Of a stretch of DNA of 55,492 bases, positions 35,233 to 44,187 are shown in pieces. The DNA is from an uncultured Verrucomicrobia subdivision 3 bacterium (GTDB lineage: Bacteria > Verrucomicrobiota > Verrucomicrobiia > Limisphaerales > UBA11358): assembly GCA_903875465.1 (NCBI GenBank), contig CAIQWB010000024.1, positions 1 through 55,492 on the forward strand. The letters run 5' to 3'. The notes beneath the pieces were generated by a model. It saw only the letters and a program-made list of their open reading frames with translations. It ran no database searches and was not told the origin of the DNA. Position 1 is the first letter of the stretch; each line of letters starts with the position of its first letter. Made by a program: the position numbers and the translations under genes.

Positions 35233-36618
35233 GTGGCAGCCCTGAGTTTAAATTTTGTGGTGGAAGCCTGCGCCGGAGCCCTCCTGCACGGGGCGGGGGA
35301 AGTGTCGGTGCACGCGGTTACGATTGATTCGCGCCAGGTAAAGGCGGGCGATTTGTTTTTTGCGATTAAAGGGGAGCGTTTTGACGGGCATGATTATCTC
35401 ATTGAGGTGGCTGGCCGCGGAGCCGCGGCGGTGGTTATCGAGCAGGGAAAAATTCCGGTTGTCCTGCCCGATTGTGCGGTCGTCGTAGTGGCTGATGTGC
35501 GTTCGGCCCTGGGGATGCTGGCCACGGCGGTGCGGCGACAATTTTCGCTGCCCATGGTTGTCGTGGGCGGTTCGAATGGCAAAACGACCACCAAGGATTT
35601 GCTCGCTGCCGTGCTGGGGCGGCGGGGTGCCACGCTCAAAAGCGAGGCCAGTTTTAATAACGACATTGGTGTGCCTTTAACCCTGCTCAAACTGACCTCC
35701 GCCCACCAGATGGCGATTCTCGAAGCTGGAACCAACCATCCGGGAGAACTGGCACCGCTGGTGCGGATGATTCAACCCCAATATGGCGTGATCACCAGCA
35801 TCGGACGGGAGCATTTGGAGTTTTTTGGTGATGTGGCCGGCGTGGCGCGGGAAGAGGGAACCCTCGCGGAGTTGCTGCCGGCTAGCGGGCGGTTGTTTAT
35901 TTCTGGTGATAGTGAGTGGGCCGATTCCATTGCCGCCCGCAGCCAGGCTCCTGCCATCCGGGTGGGCCTGGGCGCGCACAACGACTGGCGCGCCAAGGGG
36001 ATTCGCCTGGATAAAAACGGCGTGACCTTCCGGGCCGAAACGGTGCAAGCGGATTTTAATGGTGAGTACCGCATTAATTTATTGGGACGGCACCAGGTGG
36101 GAAATGCCCTGCTGGCCATGGCGGTCGGCGCGGAACTGGGCCTGACAGCCAGCCAGGTGCGCGCCGGACTGGCTGACTGCGTGCCGCCGAAAATGCGCTT
36201 GCAATACTGGGAGGCCCATGGCGTCCGGGTGCTGAACGATGCGTATAACGCCAACGCGGATTCCACCCTGGCAGCGCTCCAAACGCTATGTGATTTGCCC
36301 TTGCAAGGCCGTCGGGTGGCGGTGCTGGGCGACATGAACGAGCTGGGCAGCCAGGCGGAAGCCGCCCACCGGGAAGTTGGCCAGCGGGCGGCGGAGTTGG
36401 GTATCGGCCAGTTGTTTGCCGTCGGAAAAATGGCTGCGGTGACGGCCGGGGCCGCGCGCAAGGCCGGACTCACCCGGGTGATCGAGTTTGCCGATGTGGA
36501 AGCCGCCCTCGGGGCCGTCAAAAGTTTCTTGAAAGCCGGTGATGTGGTCCTGTTCAAAGCTTCGCGCGCCGTGCAGTTAGAACGGATCGCCGAGACTTTG
36601 AAACTGGGTAAAAATTGA
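35233..36618 (+). CDS. murF: UDP-MurNAc-tripeptide:D-Ala-D-Ala ligase MurF
   Basis: MurF adds D-Ala-D-Ala to the UDP-MurNAc-tripeptide in the last cytoplasmic step of precursor synthesis. The protein (461 aa) has the Mur ligase domains in order. DSRQVKAGDLFFAIKGERFDG is in the N-terminal domain, the ATP site GSNGKTTTKD is at about 113-122, and the MurF-type SFNNDIGVPLTLL and EAGTNHPGEL follow. VLNDAYNANADS is in the C-terminal domain. These exclude MurE. Translation begins with GTG at 35233; the ATG overlapping the ftsI stop is out of frame. It is the only Mur ligase in the cluster. Confidence 0.95.
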   Translation: MAALSLNFVVEACAGALLHGAGEVSVHAVTIDSRQVKAGDLFFAIKGERFDGHDYLIEVAGRGAAAVVIEQGKIPVVLPDCAVVVVADVRSALGMLATAVRRQFSLPMVVVGGSNGKTTTKDLLAAVLGRRGATLKSEASFNNDIGVPLTLLKLTSAHQMAILEAGTNHPGELAPLVRMIQPQYGVITSIGREHLEFFGDVAGVAREEGTLAELLPASGRLFISGDSEWADSIAARSQAPAIRVGLGAHNDWRAKGIRLDKNGVTFRAETVQADFNGEYRINLLGRHQVGNALLAMAVGAELGLTASQVRAGLADCVPPKMRLQYWEAHGVRVLNDAYNANADSTLAALQTLCDLPLQGRRVAVLGDMNELGSQAEAAHREVGQRAAELGIGQLFAVGKMAAVTAGAARKAGLTRVIEFADVEAALGAVKSFLKAGDVVLFKASRAVQLERIAETLKLGKN

Positions 36619-36625
36619 GCGCACG

Positions 36626-37810
36626 ATGATTTATTATCTGAGCCAATTGATTTTGGATGAGAATCACGGAACGCCGTGGGAGGCACGCCTGTCTTTCTTG
36701 CGGCTGTTTCACTACATCACCGTACGCAGTGCGGGTGCGGCGGTGACCGCTTTGCTGCTGAGTTGGTGGCTGGGTCCCAAAATCATTCACGGTCTGAAGC
36801 AGTTGAAATTTGGCCAGGATTATGCCGATAAAGCCGAGGCCGCTGGCGGCTTAGAGGCCCGGATTTTAAGTAAAAAAGGCACACCCACCATGGGCGGAGT
36901 CCTGATTATTTCCGTGCTGGCGTTTTCCACCATGCTGTGGACCCAATGGAACGCGCAAGTGGAATTGACCATGCTCTCGGTTTTGGTGCTGGCCGGGCTG
37001 GGTTTTTATGATGATTATGCCAAGATCATCCAGCAAAGCGGCGGCGGCACCCCACCCCGGGTCAAACTGATGGTGCAAACCGCGCTGGGATTGTTTGTCG
37101 GCATTTATCTTTGGTTGTTGCCCGCACAGAGTGAATTACGCTTATTGGGTGGCAAGTCATTGATGCAGAGTAACTTGGTCACAGATTTAATGGTGCCATT
37201 CCACAAGTTTCCCTACGAAATTGGGGCGGTGCTGGGGGTTATCATCGTCTTGCTGGCGGTGGTGGGTAGTTCCAATGCGGTGAATCTGACTGATGGTCTG
37301 GATGGTCTGGCCATTGGTTGCACGTTAATTGTGACATTCGTTTTTCTCGTGTTCACCTACCTGGCGGGTAACGTGAAAGCGGCGGCCTACTTGGAAATCC
37401 CTTATGTCAACGGTGCTGGGGAGTTGACGGTATTTTGCGCGGCGCTCATTGGCGCGGGCCTGGGATTTCTCTGGTTTAACTGCCATCCGGCGCAAGTGTT
37501 CATGGGGGACACTGGCTCGCTGGCACTGGGGGGTGCCTTTGGATTGATTGCGGTGCTCATCCACCAACCGCTGGTGCTGGTCATTGCCGGCGGGGTGTTT
37601 GTGCTGGAGGCGTCTTCAGTAATGTTACAAACCAGCTGGTTCCGTTTTACCCGCCTGCGCTATGGCACCGGGCGCCGCATTTTCAAGATGGCTCCGCTGC
37701 ACCATCATTTTGAGAAACTGGGCTGGTACGAATCCCAGGTGGTCATGCGCTTTTACATTTTGTGTTTTTTATTCGCGGTCCTGGCCCTGGCCACGCTGAA
37801 ACTGAGATGA
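36626..37810 (+). CDS. mraY: Phospho-MurNAc-pentapeptide translocase MraY
   Basis: MraY transfers phospho-MurNAc-pentapeptide to undecaprenyl phosphate, forming lipid I at the inner membrane. The protein (394 aa) is polytopic with about ten helices and shows the family motifs GTPTMGGVLI, DDYAKI, NLTDGLDGLA, MGDTGSLALGG and MAPLHHHFEKLGW. The length is slightly above the usual 360 because of an extended N-terminus and the loop after helix 4, as seen in several Gram-negative groups. It begins 7 bp after murF. Confidence 0.96.
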   Translation: MIYYLSQLILDENHGTPWEARLSFLRLFHYITVRSAGAAVTALLLSWWLGPKIIHGLKQLKFGQDYADKAEAAGGLEARILSKKGTPTMGGVLIISVLAFSTMLWTQWNAQVELTMLSVLVLAGLGFYDDYAKIIQQSGGGTPPRVKLMVQTALGLFVGIYLWLLPAQSELRLLGGKSLMQSNLVTDLMVPFHKFPYEIGAVLGVIIVLLAVVGSSNAVNLTDGLDGLAIGCTLIVTFVFLVFTYLAGNVKAAAYLEIPYVNGAGELTVFCAALIGAGLGFLWFNCHPAQVFMGDTGSLALGGAFGLIAVLIHQPLVLVIAGGVFVLEASSVMLQTSWFRFTRLRYGTGRRIFKMAPLHHHFEKLGWYESQVVMRFYILCFLFAVLALATLKLR

Positions 37811-37811
37811 C

Positions 37812-38117
37812 ATGAAACCACGATTCTCGCATATTGCCACGGGAAAAACGCGCTTTGCTCCTTGCATGCCGCCGCGGGGGATGATAAAACCACTGACGGT
37901 ACGAAAGTACCAGGTAATGAGTGGTTCGAAAGTTTCAATTTCACCTGCCGTTTTTACACCGGGAAAACCTCAGGCACGCTCCCACCATTTCCATTTAACC
38001 ATGACTCCGGTTGAACCAATTATTTTTAAGGCAGTGAAATTTACTGAGGGAAAATTTCGCGGCAACAAATCAAACCAACCTCAAAGAAAAGACGCCACCA
38101 GCGCCACCATTAAATGA
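37812..38117 (+). CDS. Doubtful small ORF between mraY and the LysM gene
   Basis: This open frame of 101 codons starts one base after the mraY stop and overlaps the LysM gene start by 4 bp (ATGA), which is the geometry of a real operon member. Against it, the product is basic with no recognisable domain, and the DNA is more A/T-rich than its neighbours. It contains a GGTAC-GAAA-GTACC hairpin (37898-37911). The 303-bp stretch occupies the place where murD usually sits but has no Mur ligase motif. It may simply be a leader region for the downstream genes. Confidence 0.3.
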   Translation: MKPRFSHIATGKTRFAPCMPPRGMIKPLTVRKYQVMSGSKVSISPAVFTPGKPQARSHHFHLTMTPVEPIIFKAVKFTEGKFRGNKSNQPQRKDATSATIK

Positions 38118-38995
38118 ACAACCCCAATCCATTCGTACCCCAGGGCTCCTTGCAGGAGCAGCAAAACCAACGTCGCAAACACGTCAAAATTGGCGTGTTG
38201 TGCGCCCTGACCGTGAGTGTTGCCAGTCTCATGGTCATGCTTATCCAGGGCTGCAAACAAAAGCCCAATCCTGATGAGAGCGCGACGGCTTCCGTGGATA
38301 CCAACAGCATTCCGGTGCCTGACACGAATGTGCCCCCGGTAGATGTTTCCAACCAACCGCCCGTGACGCCTTCCAGCAACTTGGTGAGCGTGCCCTCGCC
38401 CACCACCTCCACGTTGACTCCCGGGTCCAACGTGCCCCCGGTGACTTCTCCCCTACCGCCGGTGGCCGCTCCCTTGCCGACCACTCAGCCGGAGGCACCT
38501 GCTGGCGGTGAATACGTCGTCGCGAAAGGCGACAGTCTGGCGAAGATTGCCAAGAAAAATGGCGTCACGCTCAAAGCCTTGACTGCGGCGAACCCGGGCC
38601 TCAACCCCAAGAAGTTAAAAATTGGCCAGAAGCTGGTGTTGCCCGCCGGTGGCAAATCAACCGTTGATGGTGCCGCGGCCCCGGCCGCCGCCGCCACCGC
38701 CGAGCCTGAAAGTGAAAGCTATACCGTCAAGTCCGGTGATACCCTGACCAAGATTGCGAAGGCTCATCACGTGAAACTGAAAGAGTTGCAGGCCGCCAAC
38801 GGTCTGACCACCACCAAGATCAAGGTCGGTGAAAAATTGAAGATCCCGGCCAAGGGTGAGGCCGCCCCGGTAACTCCGGGGACCGTCACGCCCCCCGCAG
38901 TGGATATAACCCCCGCGCCCGCCACGCCCGCGCCCGCGCTACCCTCCGTCACCGCGCCGGCTCCCGCAACGCCCGCGGTTCCGGGTTCGCATTAA
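38114..38995 (+). CDS. Membrane-anchored protein with two LysM domains
   Basis: This protein (293 aa) has a short cytoplasmic segment, one membrane helix (about 23-43) ending near a Cys (VMLIQGCK), a Pro/Thr/Val-rich linker (about 55-135), and two LysM domains: YVVAKGDSLAKIAKKNGV to KIGQKLVLP (about 136-180), and YTVKSGDTLTKIAKAHHV to KVGEKLKIP (about 199-243). A Pro/Ala-rich tail follows. LysM binds N-acetylglucosamine in peptidoglycan, so it likely sits in the periplasm on the cell wall. There is no amidase or peptidase domain. Its place between mraY and ftsW suggests a wall-binding role in division. Confidence 0.88.
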   Translation: MNNPNPFVPQGSLQEQQNQRRKHVKIGVLCALTVSVASLMVMLIQGCKQKPNPDESATASVDTNSIPVPDTNVPPVDVSNQPPVTPSSNLVSVPSPTTSTLTPGSNVPPVTSPLPPVAAPLPTTQPEAPAGGEYVVAKGDSLAKIAKKNGVTLKALTAANPGLNPKKLKIGQKLVLPAGGKSTVDGAAAPAAAATAEPESESYTVKSGDTLTKIAKAHHVKLKELQAANGLTTTKIKVGEKLKIPAKGEAAPVTPGTVTPPAVDITPAPATPAPALPSVTAPAPATPAVPGSH

Positions 38996-39047
38996 GTTAC
39001 CCCGGCTGGACGGCTTCAACCCCGTCTTGCTGGGTTCGATTACTGAC

Positions 39048-40181
39048 ATGAAAGTTGCCGTCACCACCCTCGCCACCACCGTGGCCGCCCTTTTGGGGCT
39101 GGGCTTGGTCATGCTGTACAGTTCCAGCATGACCAAGGTCGGCACGCATGATCTCATCATGCAACTCGTCTGGGTGACGCTGGGTTTTTGTGTTTGTGTG
39201 GCGGCGACTTGGACTGATTACCAGGAATTTAAGAAGATACACTGGGTCCTCTACGGTGGTTCGGTGTTGTTGCTGGTGCTGGTTTTTGTGCCTGGCGTCG
39301 GTCATTCCAGCCATGCGGCAAAGCGCTGGCTAGGCCATGGTGGTTTCACGATTCAACCCTCGGAATTTGCCAAAATTGCGCTCATTATCGTCCTGGCTTG
39401 GTACGGCGACCGCTATCAGAGGCAAATGTCCCAGTGGCTGCGGGGTGTATTTATCCCGGTGGGAATCATCCTGCCAATTTTGGGTTTGATTTTTCTAGAA
39501 CCAGACCGCGGCCAGACGATTTTGCTCTCGGCGGTGTGTGCGGGACTGTTGCTGGTAGCCGGGGTGCGCTGGCGCTGTTTGTTTATCCCTGCGCTGGTGG
39601 GCGGTGCTGGCTTGGCCGTGTCGCTATCCCGGGATCCGATGCGCATGGGGCGGATTATGGCCTGGCTGCATCCAGATGCGCATGCCAATGGCTTTGCCTT
39701 GCAAGCCCAGCAAGCGATGCTGGGGCTTGGCGACGGAGGCTGGACTGGCTTGGGCTTGGGCAATGGTTTGCGTAAGTTTGGCTACCTGCCGGAAATTCAC
39801 ACAGACTTTATTTTAGCCAATATCGGGGAGGAACTCGGGCTGGTGGCCACGCTTTTCGTTGTGGTTGGCTTTGTCATCATTGCCTTGTGTGGAGTTTTTA
39901 TTTCTTTGCATGCCCGGGAGACCTTTGGCGGATTGCTCGCCCTGGGCATCACGTTGCTGATCTGCCTGCAAGCCGGCATAAATATTGGAGTGGTGACCGG
40001 GGCTCTACCGAACAAGGGGTTGCCCCTGCCATTTATTAGTTATGGCGGTTCCAATCTGCTGGCTATGTTTACCTGCTTGGGGATTTTATTCAGTGTCGCC
40101 CGCCAGGCAAATACGGTGGTGAAAATTACCCCGGCAGAATCCGTTCCGGGCGATAATCCTTTCGCGGCGAAAGCCACATGA
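39048..40181 (+). CDS. ftsW: Peptidoglycan glycosyltransferase FtsW (SEDS family)
   Basis: FtsW polymerises septal glycan strands with FtsI. The protein (377 aa) is a polytopic SEDS protein with MLYSSSM in the first helix, a conserved IQPSEFAKIALII, a long periplasmic loop with GLGLGNGLRKFGYLPE and HTDFILANIGEELG, and the signature GLPLPFISYGGSNL. The start at ATG 39048 (MKVAVTT) is preferred; the frame opens at a TTG at 39027. Its last four bases overlap the murG start (ATGA), so translation is coupled. Confidence 0.95.
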   Translation: MKVAVTTLATTVAALLGLGLVMLYSSSMTKVGTHDLIMQLVWVTLGFCVCVAATWTDYQEFKKIHWVLYGGSVLLLVLVFVPGVGHSSHAAKRWLGHGGFTIQPSEFAKIALIIVLAWYGDRYQRQMSQWLRGVFIPVGIILPILGLIFLEPDRGQTILLSAVCAGLLLVAGVRWRCLFIPALVGGAGLAVSLSRDPMRMGRIMAWLHPDAHANGFALQAQQAMLGLGDGGWTGLGLGNGLRKFGYLPEIHTDFILANIGEELGLVATLFVVVGFVIIALCGVFISLHARETFGGLLALGITLLICLQAGINIGVVTGALPNKGLPLPFISYGGSNLLAMFTCLGILFSVARQANTVVKITPAESVPGDNPFAAKAT

Positions 40182-41341
40182 ACCCTCCGGCCACCTCACA
40201 GCCCTACGTTGCCATCGCTTGCGGCGGCACGGGCGGTCATCTCTTCCCTGGTCTGGCGGTCGCCCGCCAATTACTCCAGCGGGGCTGCGCGGTGGGCGTG
40301 CTGATCTCCCCCAAGGAAGTGGACCAACAGGCCGTTCAATCTGCCCGCGAGTTGGAAATTATCACCCTGCCGGCCGTGGCCTTGCAGAACCGCAACTACT
40401 TGGCTTTTGCCCGCACCTTTGCCCAGTCGTGGGGTGCGGCCCGGCGTCTGTTCAAGGCTCGGCGGCCGCAGGCGGTGCTCGCCATGGGTGGATTTACGAG
40501 CGCGCCACCCATACTGGCTGCCCGCAAATCGGGTGCCAGAACATTTTTACACGAGTCCAACACCATCCCTGGCCGGGCCAACCGGTTGCTGGCGCGGTTT
40601 GTGGATACGGCCTTTGTGGGCTTTTCCGAGGCGGCTGATCGCTTGTCCACCCGCCATTCGGTCGTGTCCGGCACGCCGGTGAGGGCCGAGTTTCAATGGC
40701 GCGACCCGGCGGGCTGCCGGGCCCGGTTCGGTCTGGATCCTCAGCGGCCCACGATTTTGGTGATGGGCGGGAGTCAGGGAGCTAGTGGGATCAATCGGTT
40801 GATTTTATCCATCCTGCCACTCTTGGGAAATCGTAACTGGCAATGGATCCACCTCACTGGGGTCACAGATTTTGCTTCGGTCCGTAGCGCGTATGCAGGT
40901 TATGGGTTTAAAGCTGTGGTGCAACCATTCATGGCTGAGATGGAATGGGCGATGGGTGCGGCCACCGCAGCGGTCAGCCGTTCCGGGGCCTCTTCGCTGG
41001 CGGAAATCGCCGCTTTGCGCCTGCCCTCCTTGCTCGTGCCCTATCCCACGGCCGCAGATAATCATCAATTGACAAATGCACTGGCCTTTGTCCGTTCCGG
41101 CGCGGCGCAAATGCTGGAGCAGAAAACGGCCACTCCGGCGGCCTGCCTGGCCCGGTTGGAGGAATTGGTGGCCAATGAACCACTGCGGGCCGGTCTGCGT
41201 TCGGCCCTGGTGCAGTGGCACGCGCCCCGTGCGGCAGAACAAATTGCGGACAGTATCATGCTAGCGATTGACTGCCCGGCTCATCCGGCACCTGTGGTCT
41301 CGCTGGGTGTGGCGGCCGCTGGTTGCAAGGCGGGAGCCTGA
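40178..41341 (+). CDS. murG: UDP-GlcNAc:lipid I N-acetylglucosaminyltransferase MurG
   Basis: MurG converts lipid I to lipid II on the inner face of the membrane. The protein (387 aa, slightly longer than usual) has two Rossmann-like domains with the N-terminal G-loop ACGGTGGHLFPGLAVA, FLHESNTIPGRANRLL, the second G-loop VMGGSQGASGINRL, and the donor-binding VSRSGASSLAEIAAL followed by PYPTAADNHQ. It overlaps ftsW by 4 bp and is followed by murB; murC, often found here, is missing. Confidence 0.95.
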   Translation: MNPPATSQPYVAIACGGTGGHLFPGLAVARQLLQRGCAVGVLISPKEVDQQAVQSARELEIITLPAVALQNRNYLAFARTFAQSWGAARRLFKARRPQAVLAMGGFTSAPPILAARKSGARTFLHESNTIPGRANRLLARFVDTAFVGFSEAADRLSTRHSVVSGTPVRAEFQWRDPAGCRARFGLDPQRPTILVMGGSQGASGINRLILSILPLLGNRNWQWIHLTGVTDFASVRSAYAGYGFKAVVQPFMAEMEWAMGAATAAVSRSGASSLAEIAALRLPSLLVPYPTAADNHQLTNALAFVRSGAAQMLEQKTATPAACLARLEELVANEPLRAGLRSALVQWHAPRAAEQIADSIMLAIDCPAHPAPVVSLGVAAAGCKAGA

Positions 41342-41346
41342 CGAAT

Positions 41347-42288
41347 ATGGATGCGATTTTGGAACAACCCATGACCACCTTGTCCGCTTTGGCTGCGGAG
41401 CTGGCGGCCCGTGTCTCGCCGGCAACGGTGATCCGGCAGTCCGAGTCCCTCGCCCGGCACACGACGCTGCGGGTGGGTGGGCCGGCGGATGTTTATGTGA
41501 CCCCTGCTAACGAGGCAGACCTCGCAGCGATCGTTCAGCTTTGCGGCCAGCGGCGGCAACCTTTTTTCCTGCTGGGCCGCGGTTCCAACCTGCTCGTGCG
41601 GGATGGCGGTGTGCGGGGCGTGGTGATTTGTTTGGAAGCCCCCGTTTTTAGTGGCATCACCGTGACCGGTGATCAGCTCCACTGCGGTGCGGGTACCCGG
41701 TTGAAACAGGTGGCCGTCACGGCCAAACGACAGGGGCTTTCCGGATTGGAATTTCTCGAGGGAATTCCCGGTAGTGTGGGCGGGGCGCTGCGCATGAATG
41801 CTGGCGCAATGGGCAAATGGACCTTTGATGCCGTGGTGTCCGTGCGTTACATGGATTATGCGGGCGGAATTCACGAGCTGCCGGCGGCTTCGGTGCCGGT
41901 GGAGTACCGTGCCTGTCCGCTGTTGCGGAATCATATTGCCCTCGGCGCGGTTTTTCAGGGCCAGCCAAAGGCGCCTGCCGAAATTGAGCAATGTATGCGG
42001 GGTTATAGCGAAAAACGCTGGGCCTCCCAGCCGGCTGCGCCTAGTGCGGGTTGTATTTTTAAAAATCCCGCCGCCATTCCGGCGGGTAAACTAGTGGATG
42101 AACTTGGGTTGAAGGGAACCCGGGTCGGCGGCGCGGTGGTGTCCGCCGAACACGGCAATTTTATTATCAACGACGGCGGTGCCACAGCGGCGGACGTCCT
42201 CGCGTTGATCACGGTGTTGCAAAACCGGGTGCTCGCGGAACGTGGCATACAACTGCACCCGGAAGTCGAAATTATTGGAGAAAACTGA
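41347..42288 (+). CDS. murB: UDP-N-acetylenolpyruvoylglucosamine reductase MurB
   Basis: MurB is the FAD-dependent enzyme that makes UDP-MurNAc. The protein (313 aa) shows HTTLRVGGPADVYV, the FAD site GRGSNLLVRDGGVRG, GIPGSVGGALRMNAGAMG, the catalytic Ser region SAGCIFKNP, and EHGNFIINDGGATAADV. It lacks the extra Tyr loop of E. coli MurB, which makes it a type II enzyme. ATG 41347 is chosen because it follows the murG stop by 5 bp; the frame extends back into murG. Its stop shares one base with the ddl start. Confidence 0.95.
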   Translation: MDAILEQPMTTLSALAAELAARVSPATVIRQSESLARHTTLRVGGPADVYVTPANEADLAAIVQLCGQRRQPFFLLGRGSNLLVRDGGVRGVVICLEAPVFSGITVTGDQLHCGAGTRLKQVAVTAKRQGLSGLEFLEGIPGSVGGALRMNAGAMGKWTFDAVVSVRYMDYAGGIHELPAASVPVEYRACPLLRNHIALGAVFQGQPKAPAEIEQCMRGYSEKRWASQPAAPSAGCIFKNPAAIPAGKLVDELGLKGTRVGGAVVSAEHGNFIINDGGATAADVLALITVLQNRVLAERGIQLHPEVEIIGEN

Positions 42289-43238
42289 TGTCCCAGCCCC
42301 TCAATCTTGTGGTCATGCTCGGCGGTCCCAGCGCGGAACGCGAAGTCTCCTTGCGCTCGGGCGCGGCGGTTGCCGCGGCTTTACGTTCCCGGGGGCATCA
42401 GGTTACGGAACTGGATCCACTTTCGCCGGCCTGGACCTTGCCACCGGGAACCGACGCTGTCTTTCTCGCGCTCCATGGCACTTATGGCGAGGATGGCACG
42501 GTGCAACGGCAATTGGATGCCCTGGCCGTCCCTTACACGGGCTGCGATGCCGAGTCCAGCCGGGTGGCCTTTGACAAGGTACTAACCAAGCAAGCTTGCG
42601 TGTCGGCTGGCGTTCCCACGGCAAAATTTATCGTGGTTAATTCCGCGAACACGCCCTGGCCCGCTGGCTGGCAGCCGCCCGTCGTGCTTAAACCTGTGCG
42701 GCAGGGTTCCAGCGTGGGCTTGCAATTTGTCGATGACGTGGCGCAATGGCCCGCCGCCCTGGCCGCCGCCATTCAATTCGACTCCGAGGTGCTGGTTGAG
42801 GAAAAAATTGTTGGGCGGGAAACCACCGTCGGCATTCTGGCGGGCACGGCTTTGCCGGTCGTGGAGGTACGGCCCAAACAAGGGGTGCTTGATTACCAGA
42901 ATAAATATACTCCCGGGGCCACCGAATATTTTGTGCCCGCTGATTTTGACGGCCTGACCACCCAAAAAATCCAAGCCGCCGCGCTCGGGGCCTTCCAGGC
43001 TATTGGCGGCCGGGATTATGCGCGTGTGGATGTCATGGTTCGGCCCAATGGCGAACCCGTGGTGCTGGAAGTGAACACGCTGCCCGGCATGACCGCAACC
43101 AGCTTGCTGCCCAAGGCCGCTGCGGTGGTGGGCTTGGATTACGCACGCCTGTGTGAACGTATGGTGGAACTGGCCCGGCAGCGCACGGGCAAGCCTGCCG
43201 TGACTGGCCCGGAGAAAGGAAATCATGTGGCCCTTTAG
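42288..43238 (+). CDS. ddl: D-alanine--D-alanine ligase
   Basis: Ddl makes the D-Ala-D-Ala dipeptide used by MurF. The protein (316 aa) is an ATP-grasp enzyme with LGGPSAEREVSLRSG at the N-terminus, ALHGTYGEDGTVQ, the central VLKPVRQGSSVGL, and the Mg-binding C-terminal EVNTLPGMTATSLLPK. Its size fits the DdlB type found in dcw clusters. The end overlaps the ftsQ start by 14 bp. Confidence 0.95.
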   Translation: MSQPLNLVVMLGGPSAEREVSLRSGAAVAAALRSRGHQVTELDPLSPAWTLPPGTDAVFLALHGTYGEDGTVQRQLDALAVPYTGCDAESSRVAFDKVLTKQACVSAGVPTAKFIVVNSANTPWPAGWQPPVVLKPVRQGSSVGLQFVDDVAQWPAALAAAIQFDSEVLVEEKIVGRETTVGILAGTALPVVEVRPKQGVLDYQNKYTPGATEYFVPADFDGLTTQKIQAAALGAFQAIGGRDYARVDVMVRPNGEPVVLEVNTLPGMTATSLLPKAAAVVGLDYARLCERMVELARQRTGKPAVTGPEKGNHVAL

Positions 43239-44187
43239 TCGCACCCGGGGAAACCGCCGGCTCAGTCCCGGCCAAAAGTTGGATGTGAAGCTCCGCTCCG
43301 ACCAGTTACGAAGTGCCCGCAACCGGTATGCCACCGTGGTCATCCTGGCTGGCCTAGGCACCGTTCTGGGACTTTATGTACTCTGGCGCACTGGGGAATG
43401 GAGCTTGGACAAATTTGTGTACGACAACCCCTCGTTCGCCATCGAACATGTGGATGTCCAGACGGATGGCAATCTTGCGCCCGAGCAAGTACGCCGCTGG
43501 TCTGGGGTTAATCCCGGGGCGAACTTAATCAGTCTTGACCTGGCCGGTATCAAACGGAATTTGGAACTGGTTTCCACCATTGATTCCGTCTCCATTGAAA
43601 GGATTCTGCCGCGCACCCTGAAAATTCGCGTGACCGAACGCCATCCAGTGGCGGAGGTGAACCTGCTCCGCACCCTCCCCAACGGCGAGGTCACGGTCAC
43701 GGTTTTTCAAATAGACTTAAAAGGTTATGTGATGGAGTCGATTGATTCGCATGTGTCCCCCGTGGCCGTGGCCTCCGCCAGCGGTGAACTCCCAAATCTG
43801 GCGGGCTTGCTGCCCGGGGAATTTCAACCGGGCCACCCACTGACCAACCTGCAGGCCCTGGCCGCCTTGCGCTTGATTAACGATTTTAAACATTCATCCA
43901 TGGCCGCCCTAGTCGAGTTACAATCGGTGGACGTGGCCGCGCCGGGCGTTCTGGTGGCTACCACCGGGTCGGGTACCGAGGTCACCTTTGCCCTCGATCA
44001 CGCGGACCAGCAATTGCGCCGCTGGCGGGGAATCCATGATTGGGGCCATACCGTGGGCAAAGATATCGCCACGGTGGACCTGGCGGTGGGCAACAATGTT
44101 CCCGTGAAATGGACCGTGGCTGGCGGCATACCCGTTTTGGATCCCAAATCAGTAAAACCCCTGCATACCCGGAGGAAAAATGTTTGA
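43225..44187 (+). CDS. ftsQ: Cell division protein FtsQ/DivIB
   Basis: FtsQ is a bitopic scaffold of the divisome. The protein (320 aa) has a basic cytoplasmic tail, one membrane helix (about 36-54, YATVVILAGLGTVLGLYVL), a POTRA domain (about 70-140, with FAIEHVDVQTDGNLAP and LPRTLKIRVTERHPVA), and a beta domain to the C-terminus. Sequence similarity in this family is low, but topology, POTRA motif and position between ddl and ftsA agree. It overlaps both neighbours (14 bp with ddl, 8 bp with ftsA). Confidence 0.9.
   Translation: MWPFSRTRGNRRLSPGQKLDVKLRSDQLRSARNRYATVVILAGLGTVLGLYVLWRTGEWSLDKFVYDNPSFAIEHVDVQTDGNLAPEQVRRWSGVNPGANLISLDLAGIKRNLELVSTIDSVSIERILPRTLKIRVTERHPVAEVNLLRTLPNGEVTVTVFQIDLKGYVMESIDSHVSPVAVASASGELPNLAGLLPGEFQPGHPLTNLQALAALRLINDFKHSSMAALVELQSVDVAAPGVLVATTGSGTEVTFALDHADQQLRRWRGIHDWGHTVGKDIATVDLAVGNNVPVKWTVAGGIPVLDPKSVKPLHTRRKNV
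44171..44176 (+). promoter_or_regulatory. Strong ribosome binding site of ftsA
   Basis: GGAGGA lies 3 bp before the ftsA ATG at 44180, inside the end of ftsQ. It is the clearest Shine-Dalgarno in the cluster and fixes the ftsA start within the 8-bp overlap. Confidence 0.75.

Noticed and set aside
35233-36618. murF gene considered as murE
   Set aside because: The SFNNDIGVPLTLL and GTNHPGEL motifs are MurF-specific and the MurE DNPR meso-diaminopimelate motif is missing.
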